This document shows, piece by piece, positions 42,194-51,149 of a stretch of 64,000 nucleotides of DNA; position 1 is the first letter of the stretch, and each line of letters starts with the position of its first letter. The stretch comes from JAGXKT01 sp964531695. Its GTDB lineage: Bacteria; Planctomycetota; Phycisphaerae; SM23-33. The position numbers and the translations under genes are program-made. Below the pieces are notes generated by a model, which ran no database searches, was not told the origin of the DNA, and worked only from the letters and a program-made list of their open reading frames with translations. The stretch is from NCBI GenBank assembly GCA_964531695.1, contig CAZHEH010000002.1, positions 124,001-188,000 on the forward strand, read 5' to 3'.

Positions 42194-42844
42194 ATGGCAT
42201 TGATGAAGGCGACGCGCCGCACCGAGTTCGGCTCTCGGCAGGTCCGGCGCTTGCGGGACAAGGGCGACGTCCCCGGCATTCTGTACGGGCACGGCAAGGA
42301 GAACACGCCCATAGCGATCAGCGAGCATGACATGGAGCTGGCGGTCCTGCACGGCGAGCGGCTGCTCGAGGTGGACATCGAGGGCAAGCGGGAGCACGCG
42401 CTGATCAAGGAGATCCAGTGGGACACGTTCGGGCACGTCGTGCTCCACGTGGACCTGACGCGGGTGAACCTGGACGAGCGCGTCGAGGTCTCGGTGCCGG
42501 TGAGCTTGCACGGCACGCCGGCGGGCATCGAGGAAGGCGGCACGCTGCAGCAATACACGGCCGAGGTGACGATCGAGTGCCTCGTGACGGCGATTCCCGA
42601 CGATATCTCCATCCGCGTCGGCGAGATGAACATCGGCGACACCCTCCATGCCGGCGACATGGAGCTGCCCAAGGGCGCCAAGCTGCTGGACGACCCGGAA
42701 ACGGCGATTTGCTCCGTCACCTACGTGACCGAGGAGCTGCCGGCCGAGGAAGAGGAAGCCGCCGAAGAGGTCGCCGCCGAGCCCGAGGTCATCGGCGAGA
42801 CGGCCGAGGAAGGCGAAGGCGAGGCCGCCGAGGCCGAGGAGTAG
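42194..42844 (+). CDS. rplY: Ribosomal protein bL25 (CTC form)
   Basis: A 216-residue L25/CTC protein binding 5S rRNA. The N-terminal L25 domain starts ATRRTEFGSRQVRRLRDKGD and has VPGILYGHGKE; the C-terminal TL5 domain spans about residues 95-185. It ends in an acidic tail (EELPAEEEEAAEEVAAEPEV and on) of about 35 residues. ATG 42194 has GGGAG upstream. Confidence 0.96.
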   Translation: MALMKATRRTEFGSRQVRRLRDKGDVPGILYGHGKENTPIAISEHDMELAVLHGERLLEVDIEGKREHALIKEIQWDTFGHVVLHVDLTRVNLDERVEVSVPVSLHGTPAGIEEGGTLQQYTAEVTIECLVTAIPDDISIRVGEMNIGDTLHAGDMELPKGAKLLDDPETAICSVTYVTEELPAEEEEAAEEVAAEPEVIGETAEEGEGEAAEAEE

Positions 42845-42874
42845 CCGCGGCTCGCCCGATGGAGCCGAGTTCCC

Positions 42875-43501
42875 GTGGGCAGCGAGTCCGCCGACAAGCC
42901 GAGGTTCGTGATCGGGCTGGGCAACCCCGGGCGCGAGTATGCGGGCACGCGGCACAACGTCGGCTTCATGGTGATCGACGAGCTGGTGCGGCGGTGGGAC
43001 CTCGGGCGTGGAAAGAAGGCCTTCGGCGGGCGGCTGTACGACGGGCGCGTCGGGCCACCCGGCACGGCGGGTCCGCGGGTGCTGCTGCTGAAGCCGCATA
43101 CGTACATGAACCGCTCCGGGCGGGCCGTGCGGGACCTGACGGCCTTTCATCGCGGCCGGAGCGAGGACGTGCTGGTGGTGATGGACGACATCGCCTTGCC
43201 CTTGGGGCGGATCCGGGCGCGGGCCCGGGGCTCGTCCGGCGGGCACAAGGGCCTGGCGGACGTGATGTCGGAGTTGGACGCCGAGGACGTGGCGCGGCTG
43301 CGGGTGGGGGTGGGCGCCCCGCCGCCGCCGATGGACGCAGTGGATTACGTCCTCCAGCGCTTCGCGCGGGAGGAGTTGGCTACGGTGGAGCGAGCCGTGC
43401 GGACGGCGGCGGACGCCGTCGGCGATTGGCTCGTACACGGGACGACGTACGTGATGGACGCGTACAACCGGGCGGAAGAGCCCGACGTGCCGGCGTCGTG
43501 A
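42875..43501 (+). CDS. pth: Peptidyl-tRNA hydrolase
   Basis: Pth frees tRNA from abortive peptidyl-tRNA. The 208-residue protein has FVIGLGNPGREYAGTRHNVG (catalytic His), LLKPHTYMNRSG, and VVMDDIALPLGRIR with SSGGHKGLADV; the last block is often GGHNG, so Lys replaces the Asn here. The GTG start is favoured by the reading frame beginning just before the core. It follows rplY by 30 bases. Confidence 0.94.
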   Translation: MGSESADKPRFVIGLGNPGREYAGTRHNVGFMVIDELVRRWDLGRGKKAFGGRLYDGRVGPPGTAGPRVLLLKPHTYMNRSGRAVRDLTAFHRGRSEDVLVVMDDIALPLGRIRARARGSSGGHKGLADVMSELDAEDVARLRVGVGAPPPPMDAVDYVLQRFAREELATVERAVRTAADAVGDWLVHGTTYVMDAYNRAEEPDVPAS

Positions 43502-43541
43502 CGGCCTCCCGGCCGACGCCGCCGGGCAATGGAAGAGCGAT

Positions 43542-44186
43542 ATGGCAGACACACAGACGTACGAAGGCATGTTCCTGTTGGACGGCGGGCAGGGCTTCGA
43601 GCAGGCCTCCGAGCCGGTCCGAACCGTCCTGACGCGCCACGAGGCGGAGATCCTGGCCTGTAAGCCGTGGGATGAGCGGCGGCTGGCGTACCCCATCGCC
43701 GGTCGCAACCGCGGACTCTACGTGCTGACCTACTTCAAGGTCGATCCTGCCCGCGTCGTTGAGGTCGAGCACGACGCCGAGCTCAACGAAAACATCCTCC
43801 GGCTGCTGATCCTCCGGAAGGAGCGGCTGACCGAGGAGGAGATCAACGCTGACACTCCGGCGACGGCCAGTGCCGCCAGGCGGGCCGAGGCCGAGAAGGA
43901 GCGCGGCGGGGACGGCAAGGAAGACAAGGGCGGATCCTCATCCGGGAAGTCCGACGCGCCGTCGGAGAAGGCCGAGGCCAAGCCGGCCGAGAAGCCGGCT
44001 GAGAAGCCCGCCGAGCCGGCCCCGGCGGAGAAGTCGGCCGAGCCGGCAACGCCGGAGAAGCCGGCCGAGCCGTCTTCGGCCCCTGCCGACGGGGCCGAAG
44101 CGGGTGAGCAAGCCGCGGGGAGCCGGGCGGAGACGTCCGGCCAGAGCAAGGAAGGTGCCGGGGGCGAGGACGAATCGCGGCAGTAG
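43542..44186 (+). CDS. rpsF: Ribosomal protein bS6 with long low-complexity tail
   Basis: The first 100 residues are S6 (YEGMFLLDGGQGFEQASEPV, LAYPIAGRNRGLYVLTYFKV, ELNENILRLLILRK). The remaining about 110 residues are a Lys/Glu/Pro/Ala-rich tail with repeated (K)PAE units (EKPAEKPAEPAPAEKSAEPA). Normal S6 is 95-140 residues, so the tail doubles its size. It heads rpsF-ssb-rpsR-rplI-dnaB. Confidence 0.95.
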   Translation: MADTQTYEGMFLLDGGQGFEQASEPVRTVLTRHEAEILACKPWDERRLAYPIAGRNRGLYVLTYFKVDPARVVEVEHDAELNENILRLLILRKERLTEEEINADTPATASAARRAEAEKERGGDGKEDKGGSSSGKSDAPSEKAEAKPAEKPAEKPAEPAPAEKSAEPATPEKPAEPSSAPADGAEAGEQAAGSRAETSGQSKEGAGGEDESRQ

Positions 44187-44225
44187 AGCCGCCGGTGCGG
44201 GCAAACGGCCGAAGGGAACGGAACC

Positions 44226-44714
44226 ATGGCGAATTACAACAAGGTGCTTCTGATCGGCAACCTCACGCGCGACCCGCAGCTCAGCTACCTGCCGTCGCAG
44301 ACTCCGGTGGTGGAGGTCGGGTTGGCGGTGAACCGCCGCTGGCGGGGCCAGGACGGCGAGCAGCGCGAGGACACGTGCTTCGTCGACTGCCGGGCGTACG
44401 GGCGGCAGGCCGAGGTGCTGAATCAGTACATGAACAAGGGTGAGCCGATCTTCATCGAGGGCCGGCTGGACCTGGACACCTGGGAAGGCAAGGACGGTCA
44501 GAAGCGCAGCAAGCACCGCGTGACGATCGAGCGGTTCCAGATGCTCGGCTCGTCGGGCGGCTCGCGGCAGGGGGGCGGAGGCGGCGGCCGTCGGCAGCAG
44601 CAGCCGGCCGGGCGCGGCGCCCCGCAGCAACAGCAGCAGCAGGATTCCTGGAGCGACGACGAGCCGCCCCCGCCCGACGACATGGGCGCCGGGGGCGACG
44701 ACATCCCGTTCTGA
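44226..44714 (+). CDS. ssb: Single-stranded DNA-binding protein
   Basis: A 162-residue SSB. The OB fold spans residues 1-108 (NKVLLIGNLTRDPQLSYLPS, FVDCRAYGRQAEVLNQYMNKG). A Gly/Gln-rich linker follows and the acidic tip GDDIPF binds partner proteins. It lies between rpsF and rpsR as in many bacteria. Confidence 0.97.
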   Translation: MANYNKVLLIGNLTRDPQLSYLPSQTPVVEVGLAVNRRWRGQDGEQREDTCFVDCRAYGRQAEVLNQYMNKGEPIFIEGRLDLDTWEGKDGQKRSKHRVTIERFQMLGSSGGSRQGGGGGGRRQQQPAGRGAPQQQQQQDSWSDDEPPPPDDMGAGGDDIPF

Positions 44715-44768
44715 CAGACGGCATGAGCCGGCCCGGCCGAGTGCCGGACGGCGGAGAAGAGGATCAAG

Positions 44769-45029
44769 ATGGCCAGATTCGGCTCTACGGCGAAGAAGAG
44801 ACGACGTCGGAAGAAGTCGCGGTTCCGCGAGGCGGCCAAGTGCCGCTTCTGCCGATCCGACGCACCCGATGTGGACTACAAGGACATCGACACGCTCAGC
44901 AAGCTGACCACGCAGCAGGGCAAGATGTTCTCACGCAAGCGGAACGGCAACTGCGCGGCGCATCAGCGGGCGTGCAAGCGGGCCATCAAGCGGGCCCGCT
45001 ACATGGCCTTGATGCCCTACGTGGCCTGA
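44769..45029 (+). CDS. rpsR: Ribosomal protein bS18 (Cys-containing form)
   Basis: An 86-residue S18 with a basic N-terminus and core VDYKDIDTLSKL...GKMFSRKRNG, then CAAHQRACKRAIKRARYMAL. CRFC near the N-terminus together with CAAHQRAC suggests the zinc-binding form of S18. Confidence 0.97.
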   Translation: MARFGSTAKKRRRRKKSRFREAAKCRFCRSDAPDVDYKDIDTLSKLTTQQGKMFSRKRNGNCAAHQRACKRAIKRARYMALMPYVA

Positions 45030-45057
45030 CGGCGAGATAGAGGGAAGGATCACAGGC

Positions 45058-45624
45058 ATGAAAGTTCTCCTGCGATGCAACATCGCCAATCTCGGGCAGA
45101 TCGGCGACGTCGTCGACGTCAAGCCCGGCTACGCGCGGAATTACCTCGTCCCGTACGGCCATGCCGTGCAGCCGACCGAGGCCAACGTCAAGGCCGTCGA
45201 GGCCGAGAAGGAGGCCTACCTCGCCAAGCTGGCCGAGGAGAAGGCCGCCCTCGAGGCCCGCGCCGCGCGGATGGAAGGCAAGGAAGTGACCATCGCCGCC
45301 CGCGCGAACGAGGAAGGGCACCTGTACGGCTCAGTCGGCCCGGCGCAGATCGTCGAGGCCCTCGTCGGCGAGGGATTCGAGGTCGAGCCGCAGAACATCC
45401 TGCTCGGCCAGCCCATCCGCCAGCTCGACAAGTACGACGTGACCGTGAACTACGGCCACGAGGTGACCGCCACGATCCACGTGTGGGTCGTACCCGTGCA
45501 CGGGGAGGGCATGGAGATGCCCGGTGAGCCGGCCGAGGGCGAGCCCGGCGAGCCGGCCCCCGAGCCGGTCGAGGAAGCGGGCGAGGCCGAGGAATCGGGA
45601 GCTGAAACGAGTGAGGAAGTATAG
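45058..45624 (+). CDS. rplI: Ribosomal protein bL9 with acidic tail
   Basis: The N-terminal L9 domain is MKVLLRCNIANLGQIGDVVD, then VKPGYARNYLVPYG; the connecting helix and C-terminal domain (LYGSVGPAQIVEAL ... NYGHEVTATIHVWV) follow. About 35 extra residues of Glu/Pro/Gly/Ala close the protein (188 residues against about 150). Confidence 0.97.
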   Translation: MKVLLRCNIANLGQIGDVVDVKPGYARNYLVPYGHAVQPTEANVKAVEAEKEAYLAKLAEEKAALEARAARMEGKEVTIAARANEEGHLYGSVGPAQIVEALVGEGFEVEPQNILLGQPIRQLDKYDVTVNYGHEVTATIHVWVVPVHGEGMEMPGEPAEGEPGEPAPEPVEEAGEAEESGAETSEEV

Positions 45625-45711
45625 TACCATGGGCGTCGCGGCGGGTGCCCCGGCGACCCGCCCGCGGGCGGCCCGGCCGGCCGCTTGACGCTTGCCAGGG
45701 AGGGCACGGAC

Positions 45712-47121
45712 GTGGCCAAGACGGACAATTCACCGGCTCATCCGGGCGGCGCCGGCACCGGCGCGGCTGACGCGCCGGGACGGGTGCCCCCCAGCGACAT
45801 CCAGGCGGAGGCGTGCGTGCTCGGGTCGATGATCCTGCACGCCCCGTGCATCGACAGCGTGCTCCAGATCGTCACGCCCGAGAACTTCTACCGCCCGGCG
45901 CACGAAATGCTGTACGGCGTCCTCGTCGAGATGCACGACTCCCGGCGGCCGATCGACCTGGTCACCGTGCGGGACGAATTGGTCCGACGCAAGCAGCTCG
46001 AGCCGGTCGGGGGCGTGGAGTATCTCAAGCAGCTCGTCGAGGGCGTGCCCAACGCCGCGAACGCCGAGTATTACTCCGGCATCGTCCGGGACAAGTCGCT
46101 GCTGCGCGAGCTGATCGTCGCGGGCAACGAGATGATCCGCGAGGCCCACGAGTCCCGCGAGGTCGCCACCGATGTCATCGACCGGGCCGAGCAGCGCGTG
46201 TTCGACATCCGCTCGCAGAACGTCAGCGACCACGTGGCGACGCTCGATTCGCTCATCACGGCCGTGTTCGAGACCCTCGAGCAGACCGAGGGCCAGCTCA
46301 TCACCGGCCTGGCCAGCGGCTACCCGCAGCTCGACGAGCTGACGGGCGGCTTCCAGCCCGGCGATATGGTCATCCTCGCCGCCCGCCCGTCGATGGGCAA
46401 GACGAGCATCCTGCTGAACATGGTCGAGCACGCGGCCCTGGCGGACGGCAAGCCGGTGGCGTTCTTCTCGCTGGAAATGTCGCAAACCCAGGTGGCCCAG
46501 CGGCTTCTGGCCTCTCACTCCCGGTTCGACCTGCGGCGACTCCGCCGGGGCATGATCGGCGACGACGCCTGGACGCACCTCCAGAACAGCGCCGGGCCGC
46601 TCTACGAGGCGCCGATCTACGTGGACGACACGGCCCTGCTGACGATCCTCGACCTGCGGGCCAAGGCCCGACGGCTCAAGAGCCAGTATGACATCCAGGC
46701 GATCTACCTGGACTACCTCCAGCTCATGAGCTACGCCGGCCGGGCCGACAGCCGCCAGCAGCAGATCAGCGAGATCTCCCGCGGGCTCAAGGCCCTGGGG
46801 CGCGAGTTGAACATCCCGATCATCGCGGCCGCGCAGCTCAACCGCAGCCCGGCCGACCGGCCCTCGCACCGCCCGCGCATGAGCGACCTGCGCGAATCCG
46901 GCTCCATCGAGCAGGACGCGGACGTGGTGATGCTCCTGCACAACGAGGACTACTACCACAAGGGCGAGGAGGGCTACATGCCGACCAACGTGACGGAGCT
47001 GATCGTCGAGAAGCAGCGCAACGGCCCGACCGGCATCGTCAAGCTGACCTTCCTGCCCGAGTGCACGCGCTTCGAGCAACTCGCCCCTGATCACGTGCAG
47101 ACCAGCGGGGCGCCGTTCTGA
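45712..47121 (+). CDS. dnaB: Replicative DNA helicase DnaB
   Basis: The 469-residue hexameric helicase at the replication fork. The N-terminal domain starts IQAEACVLGSMILH; the RecA-like domain shows Walker A ARPSMGKTS, FFSLEMSQTQVAQRLL, YLDYLQLMS and SDLRESGSIEQDADVV. GTG 45712 is chosen because GGGAGG lies 9 bases upstream; a TTG at 45685 has none. Ends the rpsF operon. Confidence 0.96.
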   Translation: MAKTDNSPAHPGGAGTGAADAPGRVPPSDIQAEACVLGSMILHAPCIDSVLQIVTPENFYRPAHEMLYGVLVEMHDSRRPIDLVTVRDELVRRKQLEPVGGVEYLKQLVEGVPNAANAEYYSGIVRDKSLLRELIVAGNEMIREAHESREVATDVIDRAEQRVFDIRSQNVSDHVATLDSLITAVFETLEQTEGQLITGLASGYPQLDELTGGFQPGDMVILAARPSMGKTSILLNMVEHAALADGKPVAFFSLEMSQTQVAQRLLASHSRFDLRRLRRGMIGDDAWTHLQNSAGPLYEAPIYVDDTALLTILDLRAKARRLKSQYDIQAIYLDYLQLMSYAGRADSRQQQISEISRGLKALGRELNIPIIAAAQLNRSPADRPSHRPRMSDLRESGSIEQDADVVMLLHNEDYYHKGEEGYMPTNVTELIVEKQRNGPTGIVKLTFLPECTRFEQLAPDHVQTSGAPF

Positions 47122-47176
47122 CGGAAGGTCAAAGATCGAAGGTCGGAGGTCGAAGAGCGGGCCGCGACGTTCGTGG

Positions 47177-47195
47177 CATGGGCGTCCCGCCCATG
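47177..47195. terminator. Bidirectional hairpin between dnaB and the PQQ-like gene
   Basis: CATGGGCG / CGCCCATG, 8 bp with a 3-base loop, in the 86-base gap between the two convergent genes. The gap also contains repeated aggtc/ggtcgaag words. Confidence 0.5.
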
Positions 47196-47207
47196 TCCGA
47201 CCGGGGG

Positions 47208-49436
47208 CTAATCCGGCAGCGGCAGGCCCTTCAGTACCTCGGCGGTCATGCGCGTGATCCAATGGTCGCCTTCGGAGACAGACCGGCAAGTCTCTAACCC
47301 GAAGTCGGCCCCTATGGTGAGCTCGCGTCCGTTGCGTTGCGGCGTCAGTTCCTCCATGAGAGAGAGCATTGCCTGTATCTTCTGCCCGTCCTCGGCGGCA
47401 TGCCTGGCCATCATCTGCTTCGCCAGCTCGACCTCGTCGCGGAACGCGTCCAGCGATTCCTCTGCCGCGTCCTTGTCGGCGAAGACATGCCGGGCATCAA
47501 GTCTGATGCGCGGACCGATCGTCACGCCCGCGGCACGAACGCGAAGTCCCGGTTCGTCGGCCGACACGGCCGCGTACGAATCGTGTTCGGCGACGACAGC
47601 CAATAGGGCCTGCATCTCGTCCGTCAGTTCCGGACGCCGTTGTGCCTTGGCTCGCGCGATGACGCCCTTGATGCAGTCCCGGTCCGCCGAGATGCAGACG
47701 GTCCTCTTGGCCAGCGCGGCGGCGTGGGCCTCGCCGGCCGCCACGATATCGAAGACCTCCGCCTCGCCGCCCTCCTCCTCGCCGACCAGCTTCGCCAGGG
47801 GGATGTCCTCCTCCGTCCGGATCAGAACGAAGTCCCCATCCTCGCCGCTTACCCCGAGCATCGCCGCAACGTCCTCCGCGCGAAGCTCGACCCCGCCGGG
47901 GGTTTCCATCACGGCCGTGGCGGCCGCGCCCAGCTCGCCCTGTCGCTGTTCGGTGACATCTACATAGGCGATCCGCGTGGGCGCATTGGGGAGGCAGGTC
48001 GCGGCCCACTCCGGCAGCCCGGCCACCTCCTCGCCGCCCGGCTTCTCGAAGCACCACAGGTGCTTCGTGCCGCGGACGTACATCCGCCGGCCGTCGAAGA
48101 GGGGGCAGGCGCGGACCTTCTCCCCGCGCAGCTCGGCCGTGCCGACGACTTCCAGCTCGGGCCCGAGCTTCAGCACGGCCGCCCGGCCGCTCTCGGCGAA
48201 GACGAAGATGTGCCGCCCGGCCAGCGTCGGGCTGGAGTACATGGTTCCCTTCAGGTCGAGCTTGCGCTCCTCGAGGACCGAGCCGTCCTCGACGCTGATC
48301 GCGCTGAGCACGCCCTTCTGCTGCACGGCGTAGATCACGTCGCCGTCCAGCAGCGGCGAGGCGTAGTAACGCTCCTTGCTCGGCTTGGTTTCCCAGATGC
48401 GCTCGGCCTCGATCGTCTCTTCCGGCACATCCTCCGGCAGTCGGTAGGCCCCGCCGCCGTGCTCGATGAAGTACGCCACGCCGTCCTGGACGATCGGACC
48501 GTTGTAGGTCAGCCGCTTCATGCCCGTGACCAGGTGGGCGCCGTCGTCAGCGCGGAAGACGTCTCCGCCCGCGGTGACGACCACGTCCGTCTCGCCGATC
48601 CGCGCCCCGGCCGGCGTGCCGAAACGGCCGCCCGACTCGGCCCGCCACACGGTCTCGCCGCTGTCGGGGTCCAGGCCGAACACGTCGCCCATGTGGACCA
48701 CGAACACGCCGCCGACGAGGATCGGCGAGGAGCAGTGCCCCCAGCCGAGGGTCGGCCGGCGGAGGAAGCGGATCCATTGCCGCTCGCCTTCCAGGTCGTA
48801 CGCGGCCGCGACGCCCGTGGCGAACACCACGTAGACGCGATCGCCGTCGCTGACCGGCGTGGGTGAGCTGTAGCCGTTGACGTTGTGGACGTTCGGCGGC
48901 GAGCGGAACAGGGCCAGCGGCTCGAGCCGCTCCCGGACCTGCCGGATGCTCGCGTCGAGTTCCGCCTTCCTCGCCTCCAGTTCCTTTCGCTCCGCCGCGG
49001 GCGCCTCGTCCTTCTCGGCCTTCTTGAGTTGCTTGCCGACGTCCTTGTGCTGCTTGCGGAGGTCGGCGAGCTGCTTCTCGAGTTCGCGGGCCTCGGCCGC
49101 CTTGGCCTCGGCGTCCGGTTCGCCGGCCGCGACGTCGGCCAACGGATTGGCCCGCTCCCAGAGGATCTCACCCGTCTCGGCCGCGACGCAGACGAGCCGG
49201 TTCGGCTCAGCGCAGATGAAGATTCGCTCTCCGACGAGGACGGGCGAGGCATTCGACCCCTTATCGGTCGGGCACTTCCACGCCACGTTCTTGACGTTCG
49301 ACCATTCGAGTGGCGGACTGGCATCCGTGAAACGGCCGTGGCCGTCGGCACGCCAGCCGACCGGCTCGGCGGCGTTGATGCACGTTGTCAGCGCCGCAAG
49401 CACGGCGCATAGCGGCACTCCAGAGCCGTTTCTCAT
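47208..49436 (-). CDS. PQQ-like beta-propeller protein with coiled-coil insert and shared C-terminal domain
   Basis: A 742-residue exported protein. A signal peptide (GVPLCAVLAALTTCINA) is followed by PQQ/WD40-like blades (WERANPLADV, VYVVFATGVAAAYDLEGERQ, VFGLDPDSGETVWRAES, MYSSPTLAGRHIFVFAESG). A coiled coil of Glu/Lys/Ala (about residues 90-160) is inserted after the first blade. The last 270 residues (from LPNAPTRIAYVDV) match the C-terminal part of the next protein, at RTEEDIPLAKL / RTEEDIDLDKF. ATG 49436 has a GGAGG ribosome-binding site. Function unknown; propellers often mediate protein contacts. Confidence 0.82.
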   Translation of the reverse strand: MRNGSGVPLCAVLAALTTCINAAEPVGWRADGHGRFTDASPPLEWSNVKNVAWKCPTDKGSNASPVLVGERIFICAEPNRLVCVAAETGEILWERANPLADVAAGEPDAEAKAAEARELEKQLADLRKQHKDVGKQLKKAEKDEAPAAERKELEARKAELDASIRQVRERLEPLALFRSPPNVHNVNGYSSPTPVSDGDRVYVVFATGVAAAYDLEGERQWIRFLRRPTLGWGHCSSPILVGGVFVVHMGDVFGLDPDSGETVWRAESGGRFGTPAGARIGETDVVVTAGGDVFRADDGAHLVTGMKRLTYNGPIVQDGVAYFIEHGGGAYRLPEDVPEETIEAERIWETKPSKERYYASPLLDGDVIYAVQQKGVLSAISVEDGSVLEERKLDLKGTMYSSPTLAGRHIFVFAESGRAAVLKLGPELEVVGTAELRGEKVRACPLFDGRRMYVRGTKHLWCFEKPGGEEVAGLPEWAATCLPNAPTRIAYVDVTEQRQGELGAAATAVMETPGGVELRAEDVAAMLGVSGEDGDFVLIRTEEDIPLAKLVGEEEGGEAEVFDIVAAGEAHAAALAKRTVCISADRDCIKGVIARAKAQRRPELTDEMQALLAVVAEHDSYAAVSADEPGLRVRAAGVTIGPRIRLDARHVFADKDAAEESLDAFRDEVELAKQMMARHAAEDGQKIQAMLSLMEELTPQRNGRELTIGADFGLETCRSVSEGDHWITRMTAEVLKGLPLPD

Positions 49437-49489
49437 CGGCAGGAACCTCCGATACGTAGGTTGCGGCATAGGCGCGGGACGATGTTGCC

Positions 49490-50617
49490 TCAGAGCATCC
49501 GGAGCGCCGCCTTGGCGACGTCCTCCCACATGTCCTCGTCGGGCTTATAGTTGACGCGCAACCGCAGGACCTCGCCGTCGGCCTCCGCCTCGATCTGCTC
49601 CCAGAATTCGGCCCTCGCCTCGGCTTCGTCGGTCTCCTCGCGTTCGGCGGCTTCCTTGGCTTTCTTGCGCTCCTCGTCCAATTCGTCCAGGGTTTCCTCG
49701 ACCGCGTCCTCGTTCTTGAACAGCCCGTAGCCGTCCACCTTTATCCTCGAGGAGATGGACACGCCGGTCGCCATTACTTCAGGATCATCATCCTCGTCGC
49801 TGTCCACGCTGCCAACGAAGAACACATGGTGGCCCGACACGACGCCGAGGGCCTTCTGCATGTCCTCGTCGAGGTCGTACTTTTCGCCCTCGTCGGCCTG
49901 CTCGATGACTTCCTCGAGCATGTCTCGGCTGCCGCAGACGCAGAACGTCTTCTTGTCGAGCTTCGCCACGTGCGTGCCGAAGCCGACTTCCATGGTCTCG
50001 ACGTCCTTGTGGTCGTCGCCTTCCTCGCCGTCCTCGACGAACTTGTCGAGGTCTATGTCCTCCTCGGTCCGGTAGATGGTGAATCCGCCGTCCTCCGTGC
50101 CGGCACGGAAGATGGCCGACACGTCGTCCGCGTCCACGTTCAGTCCGGTCCTTTCCACATAATCGTCCACGTCGCTGCCCAGTTCGCTCTCTCGCAGGGC
50201 GGCGACGTCCATGTACCTGAGGTTCGTGCAGTCGTCGGGGATGTAGGCCTTGGCCCAGCCCGGCAGGCCGCCGCCGATCATCGGCATGATGACGAACAGG
50301 AACAGCAGGACGAGTCCCGCCACGCCCACCAGGCCGACGCCGCCGAAGATCAGCGGCTTGGCGAGGGACTTCTGCGGCCCGCCGGGGGCCGGCATACCCG
50401 GCTGCTGCGGCATGGGCGCCCCGGGCTGGCCCGGTTGCGGCGCCGGTTGCGGCGCGGGCTGCTGCTGGGGTTGCGGTTGCGGCTGCTGGGGCGCTTGCTG
50501 CTGCGGCTGCTGGAGCATGAAGGCCGTGCCGCAGGCCGAGCACTGGATCTGGTTGTTCGGCGGCCACTGCTGAAGCTGATACGCGGTTCCGCACGAGGGG
50601 CATTGCACTGTGAACAT
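49490..50617 (-). CDS. Zinc-ribbon, Pro/Gln-linker, single-pass membrane protein
   Basis: A 375-residue protein: an N-terminal zinc ribbon (VQCPSCGTAYQL ... IQCSACGTAFML), a Pro/Gln-rich linker (about residues 37-80), a transmembrane helix (about 88-112), and an outward domain shared with the PQQ-like protein downstream. Shared features are DVAALRESELGS, RTEEDIDLDKF, a CVCGSRDMLEEVI segment and ISSRIKVDGYGLFKNEDA. The two genes are on the same strand 53 bases apart, so likely an operon with this gene first. Orientation suggests the zinc ribbon is cytosolic and the shared domain periplasmic (inference). Confidence 0.8.
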   Translation of the reverse strand: MFTVQCPSCGTAYQLQQWPPNNQIQCSACGTAFMLQQPQQQAPQQPQPQPQQQPAPQPAPQPGQPGAPMPQQPGMPAPGGPQKSLAKPLIFGGVGLVGVAGLVLLFLFVIMPMIGGGLPGWAKAYIPDDCTNLRYMDVAALRESELGSDVDDYVERTGLNVDADDVSAIFRAGTEDGGFTIYRTEEDIDLDKFVEDGEEGDDHKDVETMEVGFGTHVAKLDKKTFCVCGSRDMLEEVIEQADEGEKYDLDEDMQKALGVVSGHHVFFVGSVDSDEDDDPEVMATGVSISSRIKVDGYGLFKNEDAVEETLDELDEERKKAKEAAEREETDEAEARAEFWEQIEAEADGEVLRLRVNYKPDEDMWEDVAKAALRML

Positions 50618-50723
50618 GGCGGTTCCTTTCAGATCAAATGGGCCAGGCCGCTACGGCCCGCGCCCACATTCCATTGTCCATCTCTTACCACGGCCGCTGC
50701 CGTCAATCCAGCGCCGTTGCGCT

Positions 50724-50984
50724 TCAACCCGGCCCCAGACTGCCCCGCAGCGACCCGCGCACCATGCCGAGCAGCCAATCGGGCGCCGGAATGTGCTCCT
50801 CATACTCGGCCGGGTCGAAGCGGGCCTCTATGCGAATCGCCGCCCCGTCGCATCGCGGGCGCATCTTCTCCAGAAGCTCGAGCCGTGCACGCTCGTCCTC
50901 CCCGGCGTTGGCCGCGCGCTGGCGGCCGGTCTCGACCGAGGCGTCCTAGCGCTGCACGATGTTCTGTCGCTCCCTTTTGGCCAC
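50724..50984 (-). pseudogene. Small gene interrupted by an in-frame TAG
   Basis: GTG 50984 follows a fine GGGGAGG ribosome-binding site and opens VAKRERQNIVQR, then TAG (50946-50948), then 73 more codons in the same frame with strong GC3 bias (ending FDPAEYEEHIPAPDWLLGMV ... GSLGPG stop). The coding-like composition on both sides of the TAG suggests one former protein of about 86 residues with a nonsense mutation, or an upstream gene fragment. No family is recognised. Confidence 0.4.
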
Positions 50985-51149
50985 TTGCCTCCCCGCCGCC
51001 GCGGAATGCGCCGGCATGCCTTTCTGGCAGTCCAAGCTACGCCGGGCGCGCCGTCACGGCAAGCCAAAACCGGCCAAAGTTGCCTGGGCCAAGCGCGTTC
51101 GCTAGAATCGGGTCCTTGCGAACCCAGCCCGATGGCGGAGGACTACACG

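Noticed and set aside
41144..43708. An 854-codon open frame antisense to prs, rplY and pth
   Set aside because: It has no domain signal, and the three + strand genes have full family motifs; long antisense frames are expected at this GC content.
50946..50948. TAG as a pyrrolysine codon
   Set aside because: No sign of the pyrrolysine machinery in the window and no known Pyl protein family match; nonsense mutation is simpler.
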